Origin: Lingula anatina
Taxonomy: Eukaryota > Brachiopoda > Lingulata > Lingulida > Lingulidae
NCBI RefSeq assembly: GCF_001039355.2
Contig: NW_019775780.1
Location: 62,001 to 126,000, forward strand
Reading direction: 5' to 3'
Length of the DNA: 64,000 bases
Shown piece after piece: positions 10,101 through 20,257 of the stretch. The notes under the pieces were generated by a model. It was not told the DNA's origin. It made no database searches and worked only from the letters and a program-made list of their open reading frames with translations. The position numbers and the translations under genes are program-made. How positions within the stretch are numbered: the stretch's first letter is position 1; each line of letters starts with the position of its first letter.

Positions 10101-11453
10101 CATTGGGGGGTTGGGTGAGGATGGGGGGGGGGAGGGCTGAGGGTTTCATAATTTTTCACTTTCAGCCTCTCATATCTGTATGAATAATTTGTGAATCCAC
10201 CACCAGCATCTTACCTGAACCACTCTTTTAGGATCAATTTTGTTTGTCATTCATATGATGTTGACCAAATTTCTCTAAAAACAATGTGTTTTGTCAACAA
10301 TGGAACATTAAATTATTTGTTAAACATTTGCTGAATAAAATTTCCCATTAAAAAGGGTTTTATTTAATAGGTAAAAGGAGGCCAAACATTCCAGCAAGTA
10401 GACGACCCAATTATAGTGGAAGAGAATGTGGACAGGTATGTTTTCAGGGTTAATATGGATTTACCCACATGAAAAGTAAAACGGTATTCACATAAATAAT
10501 GGTACAGCGTTCTTGTTATTACAGTACATTTGAATTGTGGCCACTTGAGGTTATTGATGATTAATTATTTCACTCTTCAAAATTAAACTTTTCAAATGTT
10601 TTCCTGAAAGTATTCATCAGACATGTGTCCCCTTAGCAAAATGAAAAGTTGCTGCAAACTAAATGTTTGCAAAAATAAAACTGTTCATAAAAAATGTTGT
10701 ATTGATGCTAATTAGCAGCAAATTTGGAAGAACATCTTAAGTTTGTGGCAGGTTTGCAAGAAAGTCAATTTATATTCTTGCAAGAAGCCCCTTGTTGGCA
10801 TAAAAAGTTTGCAAGAAAGTATTTACAGCAAATTTGGGGCAAATTTGCAACGAATTTGCAAGAACATAAGAATTTATCTTGCAACTTTGCAGCAAATTTG
10901 CCAGAGAGAATTGTCCCTGTATGAAAATTTGATTTGTGATAGAAATTTATTATTTCTTAATTTCCAATACAGAATCTACCTGAATACCCCAAATGAAATT
11001 CTCATAAAAGATAAAGAAGATGGGACCACTGTGAAGCTAACAAAGGATAACTTCCCTGAAATTGGTAAAATATTATAAATGGAAGTGGGAGGGAAAAAGA
11101 GTTTGTGTTAAATTAGTGATAACAAGATAAACAGAATATTGAATCAGGAATCTAGTATGTCTTTTTTATTTAAAAGTGAACTAATGCTTTCCGAAAAAAA
11201 GGAAATCTAGTTTCACCTTTTATTTACCTTCGAAATCTTAACCTGTGGCTTACACCAGCATGTCATATGTATATCTAAGTCATCTTTCCCAGTTTTATGG
11301 AACCCATGGAAAGAGAAAGCAGCAGCCATGGGAGACTTTGGGGATGAAGAGTATCCAAATATGATCTGCGTGGAAGCAGGTTATGTTCACAAGCCTTACA
11401 CATTGCAACCAGGCTCTGTCTTTGAGGCATCACAGACTCTGACTGTTGTGTAA
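4152..11453 (+). CDS. Hexose-6-phosphate mutarotase (glucose-6-phosphate 1-epimerase family)
   Basis: This cytosolic enzyme family interconverts alpha and beta anomers of hexose 6-phosphates. Exons: 4152-4227 (second copy 6427-6502), 5573-5624 (7242-7293), 5801-5859 (7470-7528), 8427-8509, 8755-8844, 9159-9229, 9823-9929, 10371-10435, 10973-11064, 11293-11453. The product is about 285-290 residues, normal for the family. Family marks: RGGIPVVFP (about 55-63), GPQHGFAR with the expected active-site histidine (about 74), the second histidine in LHTYF (about 155), WNPW and the likely catalytic glutamate in ICVEAG near the C terminus. The start codon follows from exon 1 homology and matches in both copies. 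Oddity: exon 4 ends in phase 0 at GTAAGT but exon 5 reads on only if it begins with the third base of a codon, so a micro-exon or small sequence error lies between 8510 and 8754. Poly(A) signals occur near 12607 and 12664. I recall no clear vertebrate orthologue. Confidence 0.9.
4885..5504. mobile_element. TTAA-flanked non-autonomous element (piggyBac-like MITE), copy 1
   Basis: The element is flanked by TTAA on both sides (4881-4884 and 5505-5508). The duplicated block has an empty site with a single TTAA at 7174-7177 followed by the same TTAACTC sequence. Terminal inverted repeats match at 15 of 17 positions: left AGCAATAATAACTCTTC, right (reverse complement) AGTCATAATAACTCTTC. TTAA target duplication is the hallmark of piggyBac-type transposition. 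There is no transposase. The core holds CpG-rich sequence with TGACGTAA (about 5069-5076), an ATGGCGGG start followed by a GTAAGT donor (about 5120-5146) and a perfect 26-base palindrome at 5337-5362 centred on CTTAAG. Confidence 0.85.
6010..6122. mobile_element. TTAA element, copy 2, cut by the N at 6123
   Basis: About 113 bases match the left end of the element at 4885, starting AGCAGTAATAACTCTTCC directly after TTAA (6006-6009). The allelic position at 7675-7678 has TTAA without the element. The right part is missing because the contig ends at the single N. The same family is therefore inserted twice in one copy of the duplicated block and not at all in the other. Confidence 0.8.
7701..7810. 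mobile_element. Short inverted-repeat element (CAGCTAGGGG ends)
   Basis: The left end CAGCTAGGGGTTGAT pairs with the right end ATCATCCCCTAGCTG. It is about 110 bases, lies in intron 3 of the mutarotase gene, and has no coding capacity. Family not identified; no clear target duplication. Confidence 0.6.
7877..8045. mobile_element. MITE with CAGGGGCG ends and 5-base target duplication
   Basis: The left end CAGGGGCGAATCCAG and right end ATCCGCCCCTG form terminal inverted repeats. ACATA flanks both sides (7872-7876 and 8046-8050), the size of a 5-base target duplication. The element is 169 bases, non-coding, and lies in intron 3 of the mutarotase gene. The CAGGGGCGNATCCAG end is common among animal hAT-like short elements, but the superfamily cannot be fixed here. 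Confidence 0.7.
9289..9602. mobile_element. Second TTAA-flanked MITE family
   Basis: TTAA flanks both ends (9285-9288, 9603-9606). Terminal inverted repeats of about 55 bases start CAGTAAAGTATATNCAGAAT on both strands and run to the GGGGTGGGTTGAA block. The element is 314 bases with an AT-rich and G-rich core and no coding capacity. It lies in intron 6 of the mutarotase gene. Its ends differ from the element at 4885, so it is a separate piggyBac-type family. Confidence 0.85.
10700..10920. repeat. Degenerate GCAAATTTGC-type motif cluster
   Basis: The motifs GCAAATTTG and TTTGCAAGAA recur many times at irregular spacing in intron 8 of the mutarotase gene. They create short open frames that are not genes. 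Confidence 0.6.
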
Positions 11454-12953
11454 CTGCAATACCTGAAGCAGCATCTAAGGCATTGGAATATGTTAAAGAC
11501 CAAAATTATATATATATATATTCCAGTAATGGTTCAATGAGCCACATATTTTCAGTATTATGTATACTTAACTTACCTAAGTCAGTCTTCCTAAATCTAG
11601 TTTAACTTATACACATAAGCAAGTACAGTTGCAAGTTGATTATAAGGGGTATAGAAATTGCTTGTGATTGTTGTGGACTTGTAACACTTTTGGGGATAAA
11701 GTGCTAAAGTGGGTCTGTAACACTTTTGGGGAGTTAAGTTCTAACGTGGGCATGCCAGCTTCATTTGGAATTGTGCAATGGGAGTAGTAGAAGTGGGGTT
11801 GCTACTTATTAAAGGTTATTAATGTTTTGGTTATTATTAATGCTAATATACACGCACACACAACTCTTTGGATGTGACATGGAGTATAGTGAGGATGAGT
11901 GGGAAACAAAATTTAATTATTGTAGGAAATTATTTATTTATTGTGAGATGGCATTTTAAGGAATAGGTGCTTGTAAAACATACAGTTTTGCCTTTGGGCC
12001 TATTTTTGTGCAAAATAGCTGTTATTGATATACAATGTAGGCAATTAATGCAGTATATTTCATTGCATTTCTAATGCTTTTATTTCATTTCTAAGGAATG
12101 GTTTGAGCATTCACTCTTTACTTACCAGATGTGTCTATATTTATTTTTTCATATTTATTGCCTGCCATCTGCATTACATTTGTAAACTTTTCAGCTTTAC
12201 CTTTTAGTTTATATATAACTTTTACATAAACTTCTCTGCTAGACATGTTTATAATCTGTCTAAATACATCATTATTTAAGTACCATGAACAGTTCCACCT
12301 ATTGAACCCGCTGAAAGCAAAAGTCAGTAAGAAATATTTTTTTTAAATTAACAAGGTTATCTCCTTTAAAATAATATGATTATTAATTTTATTTATTTAA
12401 TTTTGTTAACTGTTTTTAATTACCTTTACATGTGTTATTACACATGAAAAAATATTTGTTGCTATACTATACTGACATCAAAGACATTAAACATTTCTAG
12501 GACGTACTAGTATATGTACATGCAGGTATATATTTCTGACTAATATTTTACATTCCTCTGTATCTGTGAGCTGAGATATCTATATGTTTTATATATAAAA
12601 TATGCAAATAAACATAATGTCTACATATAAGAAAACTAGTTTATATTATATAATTCAAAGGGCAATAAAGTATACAATATCAAGTGCTGGTTTGTTGGGT
12701 CACGTTTTGAATACAAATAAAATGGATTAAGGGAATTTAATTAATTCAAGTCTTAAAAAAAAAAGAAAGAAAAGAAAAAACGGGGCATTTGACCCAACTC
12801 CCACCTTCAAGGATCACAGTGCACAAATATTGCAGATATTGTCTTCATGCAGTAACACATCAGTAGTAGCATCTGAACTACGTGTAACGTGACAGAGAGT
12901 CCCCCATAACAGAGAGTCCGCTTCCCATTCATTTGTACAGGTGAGACTAAGTA
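11454..12953. other. Mutarotase 3' region
   Basis: This is the probable 3' untranslated region of the mutarotase gene, with candidate AATAAA signals near 12607 and 12664, followed by AT-rich intergenic DNA. An imperfect outer inverted flank of the foldback element below starts near 12890. No exon is seen. Confidence 0.55.
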
Positions 12954-13836
12954 TGGGCGGCCAAAAGGGCAAAAATTCATGTCGTCGATTCAGTTATGTT
13001 TCGTCGATTCACTGCCTTCCCATCGATTCAGTTTCAAGTTTAAACGATCCTGTCATAAATTCAACATCTACTTTCGTCAATTCAATTGTCAAACATTTCT
13101 CATCTATGGTGTATTAAAACCAATGCTGTCACTATTTTCGTCGATCGTGTAACTAATCTCGTCGATCGTCAAACTGTTTTCGTCGATCGTGTAACTATTC
13201 TCGTCGATCGTCTAATCTCGTCGATCGTGTAACTATTCTCATCGATCGTCTCATCGATCGATCGCCAGAGGGCGCTGCGGTAGCAACACGTGCTTCTGTC
13301 TGTCAATCACGCGGTAATTTTTAACTCGGCCAGCCATGGTCAGAGTTAAGCACAACTAGAAAATAATGTCCCTACAACCGAATATCTTTTAATTATTAAC
13401 AACTAAAATTGAAATTGTTGAGAAAATGTTCTTATTTCACTAGCAATCATTTTGTTGTCTGCCATTTTGATAGTCATGTGATAGGCCAATGTGCTACCGC
13501 AGCGCCCTCTGGCGATCGATCGATGAGACGATCGACGAGAATAGACGATCGATGAGAATAGTTACACGATCGACGAGATTAGACGATCGATGAGAATAGT
13601 TACACGATCGACGAGATTAGACGATCGACGAGAATAGTTACACGATCGACGAAAATAGTGACAGCATTGGTTTTAATACACCGTAGATGAGAAATATTTG
13701 ACAGTTGAATTGACGAAAGTAGATGTTGAATTTATGACAGGATCGTTTAAACTTGAAACTGAATCGATGGGAAGGCAGTGAATCGACGAAACATAACTGA
13801 ATCGACGACATGATTTTTTGCCCTTTTGGCCGCCCA
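12954..13836. mobile_element. Large foldback element with GATCGACGA arrays
   Basis: Two arms of about 330 bases (12954 to about 13285 and about 13495-13836) are reverse complements with few differences; the spacer is about 210 bases. The ends read TGGGCGGCCAAAAGGGC and its complement, each bordered by TA (12952-12953, 13837-13838). Each arm contains a run of imperfect TCGTCGATCGTGTAACTA-type units and an inner AGAGGGCGCTGCGGTAGC block. The similarity continues weakly outward to about 12890 and 13895, so the element may be larger. No transposase. TA borders would fit a Tc1/mariner-type or foldback element. Confidence 0.85.
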
Positions 13837-14277
13837 TAACTAACCCTAACCATTAAAATTAAATGGAGGGCGGACTTTCTGTTACACAGACCCTCACTCC
13901 GCTAAAATTTTGTTCCACCGGTACCTGTACTGTACGTACTGTACTGCATGCATGTACTGTTGTTATAACGCATTAAACTTCGGTTTAAGGGGCGGGAAAT
14001 CCATGTCTTTCTTTTCAAAATCAGTTAAAGCAAAATTGCTCTAATATTACAGAGGTCTTAAACAAAATTGTTGCATTCGTAAATTCCGCTAATCCCCGCC
14101 CACTTGAAAAACGCGCATGCTGTCACGTGCTTGTGTTTATATACTTTTAACTTTAATTGGGTCAAGGTCGTTTTGTGGGGAAACGTTGAAAGTGTACAGA
14201 AGATTTTGGATATCGTACTGCAGTTTGGACCCTTCATATGCGATGATTCTCTGATTTCAGAGGCGCTTCCAACAGTT

Positions 14278-17200
14278 ATGTCAGCTTATGATGCAACAGT
14301 GGTGTTCATCACTTCTTTCTTAGCAATACCGCTATGTTATTTCAGTAACTATGCATTCAATGCAGTTCAGTCAAAGAACGAACTACTGGTGTTCGTCATC
14401 GGGACCGTCGCAATCCTGTTGGTAATATCCATAACGTGGAGTTTGCTCAGGAAAAACAATACCGGCAAAACGAACCCTTTGTTCACTGGTAAAGAAATGA
14501 TATGAAGGAGGGACTAGAATATAAATATTTATCCTAATGAATTTGAGAATTGATAAGCTCTGTAACCTCTATATATACTTAGTACTTGTAAATAAATGAT
14601 AGAGAGTTGACATTTGGTACACATATATCGGTATATAGCAACATATCTGAGTGTGAATAAAACATGTGGATGATTAGAAATATATTATTACATAAATTTC
14701 TTTACAGTGATGAGCATTTTCACACTGGCATCAGTAGTGGACCTTATATCGGCACTCGAGTTGGATGGCATCATTGAAGGTTTCATGAGCTTTTATCTGA
14801 AGCATGGTGAACCGTACCTAAGGACTGCCCATGGTACTATCATTAACTACTGGGATGGCATTATTCACTATGGGTTGTATTTGTCCATGCTGTCTGCTAT
14901 GGCATGGAAGTAAGTATTCATGAAATGGTACCAATTCACTGTCAGTTATACTCTTAAAGAGGAATGATCAGCTTATTTGTCAAAATTTCAATACTTTTGG
15001 TCATATTTGTTAATTTCATTAATGTGATATACCATCATTCAGCAATGGAAATCATTTGATAACAGGGGTAGACTGCCCAATCATGCCATACAACTACATG
15101 TACAAGACTTAATTTTTATAATTATAGTTGTATAAGAATCCACATAAGGTTAGGCAAATTTTTTTACAGGGAGATTGAAACTCTGTGGCAAGAATGTCAT
15201 TTTAGAAAGCAATACAAAAGTAACATGCAAAACAGCACGGATATGCAGTGTTGTGTATGCAAAAGACAGCAATTAAGAGAAAATAAATTGGAAAATATCC
15301 ATGGATATATTCCGTCAACTTTCAATTGTTGCTGCACTGCGCTTGCTAGTCTACCAGTATTTCTGATCCAAATTTCTTCCAAATCCTAAGAAGTCTCGCT
15401 TGCATGCATTAAATATGCCAGTAAAATCAAATAACTTTGGGTTACCTTGAATAATTCCCTTGAAGATCTTGGATAACATGGGGACATTGCTGATTGCTAC
15501 CTTTACCAATAACAGTGAGAGACTTCTATTTATTTATCAGCATTAAACTTTGAAGCTAATGTCAATTATTATTACAAAGTGTTGTAAAGTTAATGACTCA
15601 CACTCAAGACTCCAGAATGTCGTTGCCATCACTATAATACTATGTCTTGAGTAAGAGATAGGTGCTCATATGTTCATGAATATAAAACTCTCTGTGTGAA
15701 TGCCATGTTTGAGATCATTGGTCATTCAGATACATTTTGTCTGTTTTATCTGACATAATGTACTAGTAGATGGTTGTTTGAATGGAAATAGTCCAGCACA
15801 TAATACCTATTGACTCAGTGATTGCAACCAAGCAAGAGTAAACAATTTGTATATATATATATATATATATAATAAATTGTATGTTAGATACATGAATCCA
15901 TATGTGCCACTCATTCTTAGTCCTGGCCTTGGGTGGGACATCAAAATGTGCATATAAAATGGTTTCAAAAATATTAATTTATTAGTGTACCACCAAGTAA
16001 CTCAAAGAAAGTTGAAAAGTGTGAACCTAGAGATAATTCAACAATTTTGATAATAACTCGCTAATTTCAAACAAAATTATATTTCTCAAAATAATATTTT
16101 GCTTTAAAGTGATACTTCATAATATGGACAAGGCTCCAAAAGTAAGTTTGGTTCATGTTGGAAAGAATATATTTCTTTCACCAAATGAAAATGATAAACC
16201 TGGTAAGTGTTAAGTATTTGTAATATAGCCATTTGTTTCCATGCTGCTTTATCCTCTACAGTAACTATCCACTGTACATAGCTGTTGGGTATGTCACAGA
16301 CAATTATAATTTATCATTGCTGGTGATGTGTTCTTCACTGACATTTTGTGCATGACATGTTGTATGTTGCAGGAAATGGGATTAATTGTAAGCACCTGCT
16401 CTTTTGTTTGTTTAAACCCTGTTATTGTCTCATTTGTTTTTATTCATTATAAGTGAACCAAGTCCTTCAGCCAGCATACAAGGGTAGAAATACTTTACTA
16501 AGTATGGGTAGATAAAAAAAGAACTGTCCATACACTTTTATTAGGCATTAAATGTAATTAACTCATGTCATCATACAAACATATTTCAGAGAGACAAATT
16601 TAAATTACTTAGTTAATCATTATCATCATCTCTTGATGCAACTTACTCACATATATACAGATGTATATATGTAGTCTGAAGTGCACCTTATCTGAACAGA
16701 CCATTGTCATTAGATCTAAGCTACAGAGTGATTATTGTGCTTTTCTTTTGCAGTCAGGGCTACCATGAAGTTGGTCTGTACTGGGTGGGATCTATCACAC
16801 ATAGCATGATTGTGCTTGTGCTGGGTGCACTAACAGGTGAGCTATAGCAAAACAGCTTTATATGATTGTGTTGATACTAGGTGCACTGGCAAGTGAGTTT
16901 GAAGTCTGCATATGATTATGGTCAGGCCCGTAGCCAGGGGGGGTTCGGGGGGTTCAAAAGAACCATGCCTTTTGCTGGGAAAAGGTCCACTCTGGGGAAA
17001 ATTTGATCTAGGTACATGAAGTTTTTATGGGAAAAGGTCCACTTTTTCAAAAAACGAACCCCCACTTTTGAAATTGCTGGCTACGGGCCTGATGGTGGTA
17101 CTCTTGTTTAGTTCACAATGATTACCCCTGTGTTTAGTTTACAAAAATAACCCCCAGACTCATAAATTAATTTTAATGGAGTCCTTTGCTTGTGCACTTG

Positions 17201-18395
17201 ACTTGTTTTATGGCCTTATAAGTAATGGTAACTTTTCATACTTATGTAATGTAATCTTTTTATACCACCAAAAAATGCAGTCCATAATTCCACGGTTCAT
17301 CTTAGATTTATGTAAAGTCACTTGAAGAAAACCCAAGGACACATATTGTAATGACCAGTTTAATGCTTTATTTGTTGATGCTCACTATGTGCACTGACAG
17401 GTGAGTTTGGAGGTTGTGTATGCTTAATCATACACTGACTGTTGAGCTTGTAGGCCACATATGCTTGTTCTGGTACAAGGCTCACTGACAGGTGAGTTTG
17501 GAGGTATATGGTTGTGTTGGTACTAGGTACACTGATAGATATGAGATAAGCTAGTTGACTTGATTTGATTTGATTGTGCTTGTATTAGGCACACTGACAG
17601 GTGAGTTTGAAGGTAGTGTATGGTTGTGTTGGTACTATAGGTGCACTGACAGATGAGCTTGGGGACTGCATGTGATTGTGCTGGTACATATACTTGTGCT
17701 AGGTATACTGACAGGTGAGCTTGGGTCTGTGTATCATTGCATTACAGAGACAGAAACGGGATATAAATGAAAGGGTCAAATAACTCCCAGATCTGTGCTG
17801 GTTTAAGGAACACTGGCAGTTTAGCTTGGGTCTGCCCAAAAAGAAATATTCTTAAGTGAAATAATTTTATTCAGAGAGACATCATTAAAGGACAAATATA
17901 TTGTTATAGTTAACAGTTAAGAGTAAGTAATGAAATATAATATGATACATATTGTTATAATTCAGGGAAGTATGGAATAAAATGGTCATTTCTCCTGAAT
18001 GTCCCATACTGTATTGTGCCAGTCTGGTTTGGTGTAAAACTTTTGAGGGAACCGGTTCCAGTGCTAAAGGTATTAGATATTGTAGTGACTAAACAACCAA
18101 TGAAAAAAGAATCAGCATGTTTTTATAATTTTAAAGTCAACAGAATTGCAAACAGTGGACATCAAACAACTGACCAATAATTATTTGCATCATGTGATTT
18201 TTAATGGATAAGTGATGGCTATTTAGAATCATTTTCAAAACCATGTACATAATTCTATTATCAGCCTTTTAATTTTTATTGCTTGGATAGGAATCTTCTG
18301 AGTTCACCTTGAAGAGCATTTGGAAGAGACCCATTGATGTATTGCTCATCTTGTACTTCATATTTGCCTCAGGTTTGGCAGTGATGAGAGGAATG
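14278..18395 (+). CDS. TM6SF1: TM6SF1/2-type multipass membrane protein, 3' exons missing
   Basis: TM6SF proteins are multipass membrane proteins of the EXPERA superfamily; TM6SF2 acts in lipid export from the ER. Exons: 14278-14488, 14708-14909, 16754-16836, 17966-18069, 18291-18395, with all phases closing, giving 235 residues. Diagnostic stretches are VVDLI, GEPYLRTAHG, INYWDG, GLYWVGSI and GKYG. The start MSAYDATVVF aligns with the usual MSASAATGVF start of TM6SF1 and is preferred over the upstream in-frame ATG at 14104. The family is about 370 residues, so the last 130 or so (the second EXPERA part) are absent. Exon 5 ends at a GT donor with a stop just inside the intron, and no later exon could be found before the next gene starts at 20258. 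A palindrome with an N at 18767 suggests lost sequence. TM6SF1 and TM6SF2 cannot be told apart with certainty. Confidence 0.88.
15851..15870. repeat. AT microsatellite
   Basis: About ten TA units in TM6SF intron 2. Otherwise the 1.8 kb intron (14910-16753) holds nothing recognisable. Confidence 0.85.
16800..17730 (+). repeat. Degenerate tandem array of the TM6SF exon 3 donor region
   Basis: Exon 3 ends ATTGTGCTTGTGCTGGGTGC then ACTAACAG and the donor GTGAGC. Related 35-60 base units recur in the following intron near 16862, 17375, 17460, 17508, 17571, 17620 and 17672, typically ending CACTGACAGGTGAGTTTGG. Spacing is irregular, and the element at 16923 is inserted among them. Most units keep a GTGAG-type donor core. 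Confidence 0.75.
16923..17091. mobile_element. MITE with CAGGCCCGTAGCCAG ends, 5-base target duplication
   Basis: The left end CAGGCCCGTAGCCAG and the right end CTGGCTACGGGCCTG are perfect inverted repeats. ATGGT flanks both sides (16918-16922, 17092-17096). It is 169 bases, non-coding, and lies in TM6SF intron 3. Its length and 5-base target duplication match the element at 7877, although the end sequences differ. Confidence 0.85.
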
Positions 18396-20256
18396 GTATA
18401 TAATTTTTTTTTTTAAATCTTTTTAACAAATAACATGGGACATGACATTTTATGTGAAAAGAAAATAAAACGGGTAGCCCAGTAGTTGCACACTTGCTTT
18501 ATTAAAGGTAAAAGACCTCCTTACTTAAAGCGGCACTTGAAGAGAGGAAAAGGGTTAGATCATAGAGGGGATATGTAAATAGAAAATAGCATATGTGTGG
18601 CTAGTATGTTTACATATAAGGCTTCGTTCACATGGAATGTCTATTTTCTAAAAATCTATTTTCTATTCGCGCTATCTTATGATCACGGTCTGTGCCCTGA
18701 ATATCCCGCCGCGTAATTACTGGCAGCGCGAGCCAGTTACTTATAGTAACTTATAGTAACTGGCTCNTCGCGCTGCCAGTAATTACGCGGCGGGATATTC
18801 AGGGCACAGACCGTGATCATAAGATAGCGCGAATAGAAAATAGATTTTAGAAAATAGACATTGTATGTGAATGAAGCCTTAGTTCTCTTTGCTCTGGCAG
18901 GGATGGTCCAGTGTGATATATGTATGGCAAGAATTGTCTAATATTTATCAAATGCCAGTTAGAAAAGACAGAAAAGTGGTTTCTGCAGATGAATGAACAG
19001 TCCTCCTGTTGCCAGCAGGCAGGGATTTGTGAAATCAACTAAGTTTTCCTATTGTTCATTAGAAAATTTGCTTTGTTACGTAATGGTTTATTATACGATT
19101 CTTACTGGCCATTTGGTCATGGAAGAATTGTCATTTCACATATATTCTGCTTGCATCCTGTCTTTTTTTTTTTTTTTCTTGCAAGGGGTCCTCTGAATTT
19201 GCATCATTTGCAAAAATCTGATTTGGATCTCACACTTTCCTAAAGAGGTGCAATGTTGAAGAATTTGTTATTGTTTCTTATATGGATTCTTTGAGGTCTA
19301 AAAGTCCACAAGAAAAGTAGAGGGAGTCAAACACAGGATAGGAACACTATTTTTTCACCCCACTACTTGTTGGGAAAAGTATAGTCAAATCAGATGGTGC
19401 TTTTCACACAGGTAATAGAACAGCGAGTTTCCTGGGACCATCGAAACTGGGGTTAGGATGGACACTCAAGTAAGGGTTTCTAATAGTATTTGGTTGTTCT
19501 GCCAGTATATATGGTAATGGATGCCTTGCATCTTTAGCTTCCTAAACTAAAAAGGTCATATAAGAACATTCTGTGTAACAATGAAATGGGAATGTGAGAT
19601 GGCATTTATTATACATTACAACAAAAGTGTATAAAAGACCAAAACAACTGAGAGGTCATTTCAAGTTGGTGATGGGCATATTTTCTGTTATATTTCCTTC
19701 TGTTACATAAATTACTGTTAATTTATTTCCTTATTAAAGGTGCTATTGGATAAATCTGCAAAACAAATATAAGGGCAAATGGGAGTCATGCAAATATTAC
19801 TCAAACTGTGTATCACTAACTTGACACGTGTTCACTATTTTAATGGAATGCCCCCAGAACAGGTTCCACTGTGACAATCATATGACCTAGCTTATGTTAC
19901 CCTCTATGCTAACAGTATATGTTATTTCCAAGCCCATTATTATGACCAGTATGAAAAGAATTGCAACAAAGGGAACCTGAAGATTACTACTGATCCACAC
20001 ATTTTTAACTGGTGTGATCTGTGAAATTGGGTATATAGGCATGGAAAAAAACTTGCATGATCCATTTAAAGGGTGTCAAAATCACTTCAACTAAAGCAAG
20101 ATTAATTGAAGGTAAATGTTTCTGCAGATTTCTTTTACAGTGGGTTGTCATTAATACACGTAGATTAATATCTTCCAAAATAAAGAAATGTGTATTTGCC
20201 AAGCCCTGCTATAGCAAAGAATATTGTCTTTCTTTTTTTTTCTTAAACTTTCTCAG
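18396..20256. other. Region without supported exons between TM6SF and SLC22
   Basis: The region holds the foldback element at 18617-18881, a poly-T tract near 19165 and AT-rich DNA. The TM6SF C-terminal exons were searched for by eye and not found. A pyrimidine-rich AG acceptor ends at 20256, just before the SLC22 start codon, so a 5' non-coding SLC22 exon probably lies in here. Confidence 0.5.
18617..18881. mobile_element. Foldback element interrupted by a single N
   Basis: Arms of about 115 bases pair around the N at 18767: the outer ends TAAGGCTTCGTTCACATG and CATGAATGAAGCCTTA-like sequence (mismatches near the tips), and the inner arm around GCGGGATATTCAGGGCACAG. The join sits near the loop, so the true loop length is unknown. 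A TA target site is possible but not proven. Confidence 0.75.
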
Positions 20257-20257
20257 A

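Noticed and set aside
10724-10924. Frame with repeated LQE/NLQ residues as a gene
   Set aside because: It is a by-product of the repeated GCAAATTTG motif in an intron.
13130-13270. CRISPR-like array of GATCGACGA units
   Set aside because: The units are too short and irregular, have no unique spacers, and mirror each other in a foldback element in an animal genome.
14104-14277. Upstream in-frame ATG as TM6SF start
   Set aside because: The protein from 14278 (MSAYDATVVF) aligns with the usual TM6SF1 start, and the upstream residues match nothing in the family.
18993-19243. Overlapping plus-strand frames as missing TM6SF exons
   Set aside because: The translations do not resemble the TM6SF C terminus, and one includes a poly-T-derived phenylalanine run.
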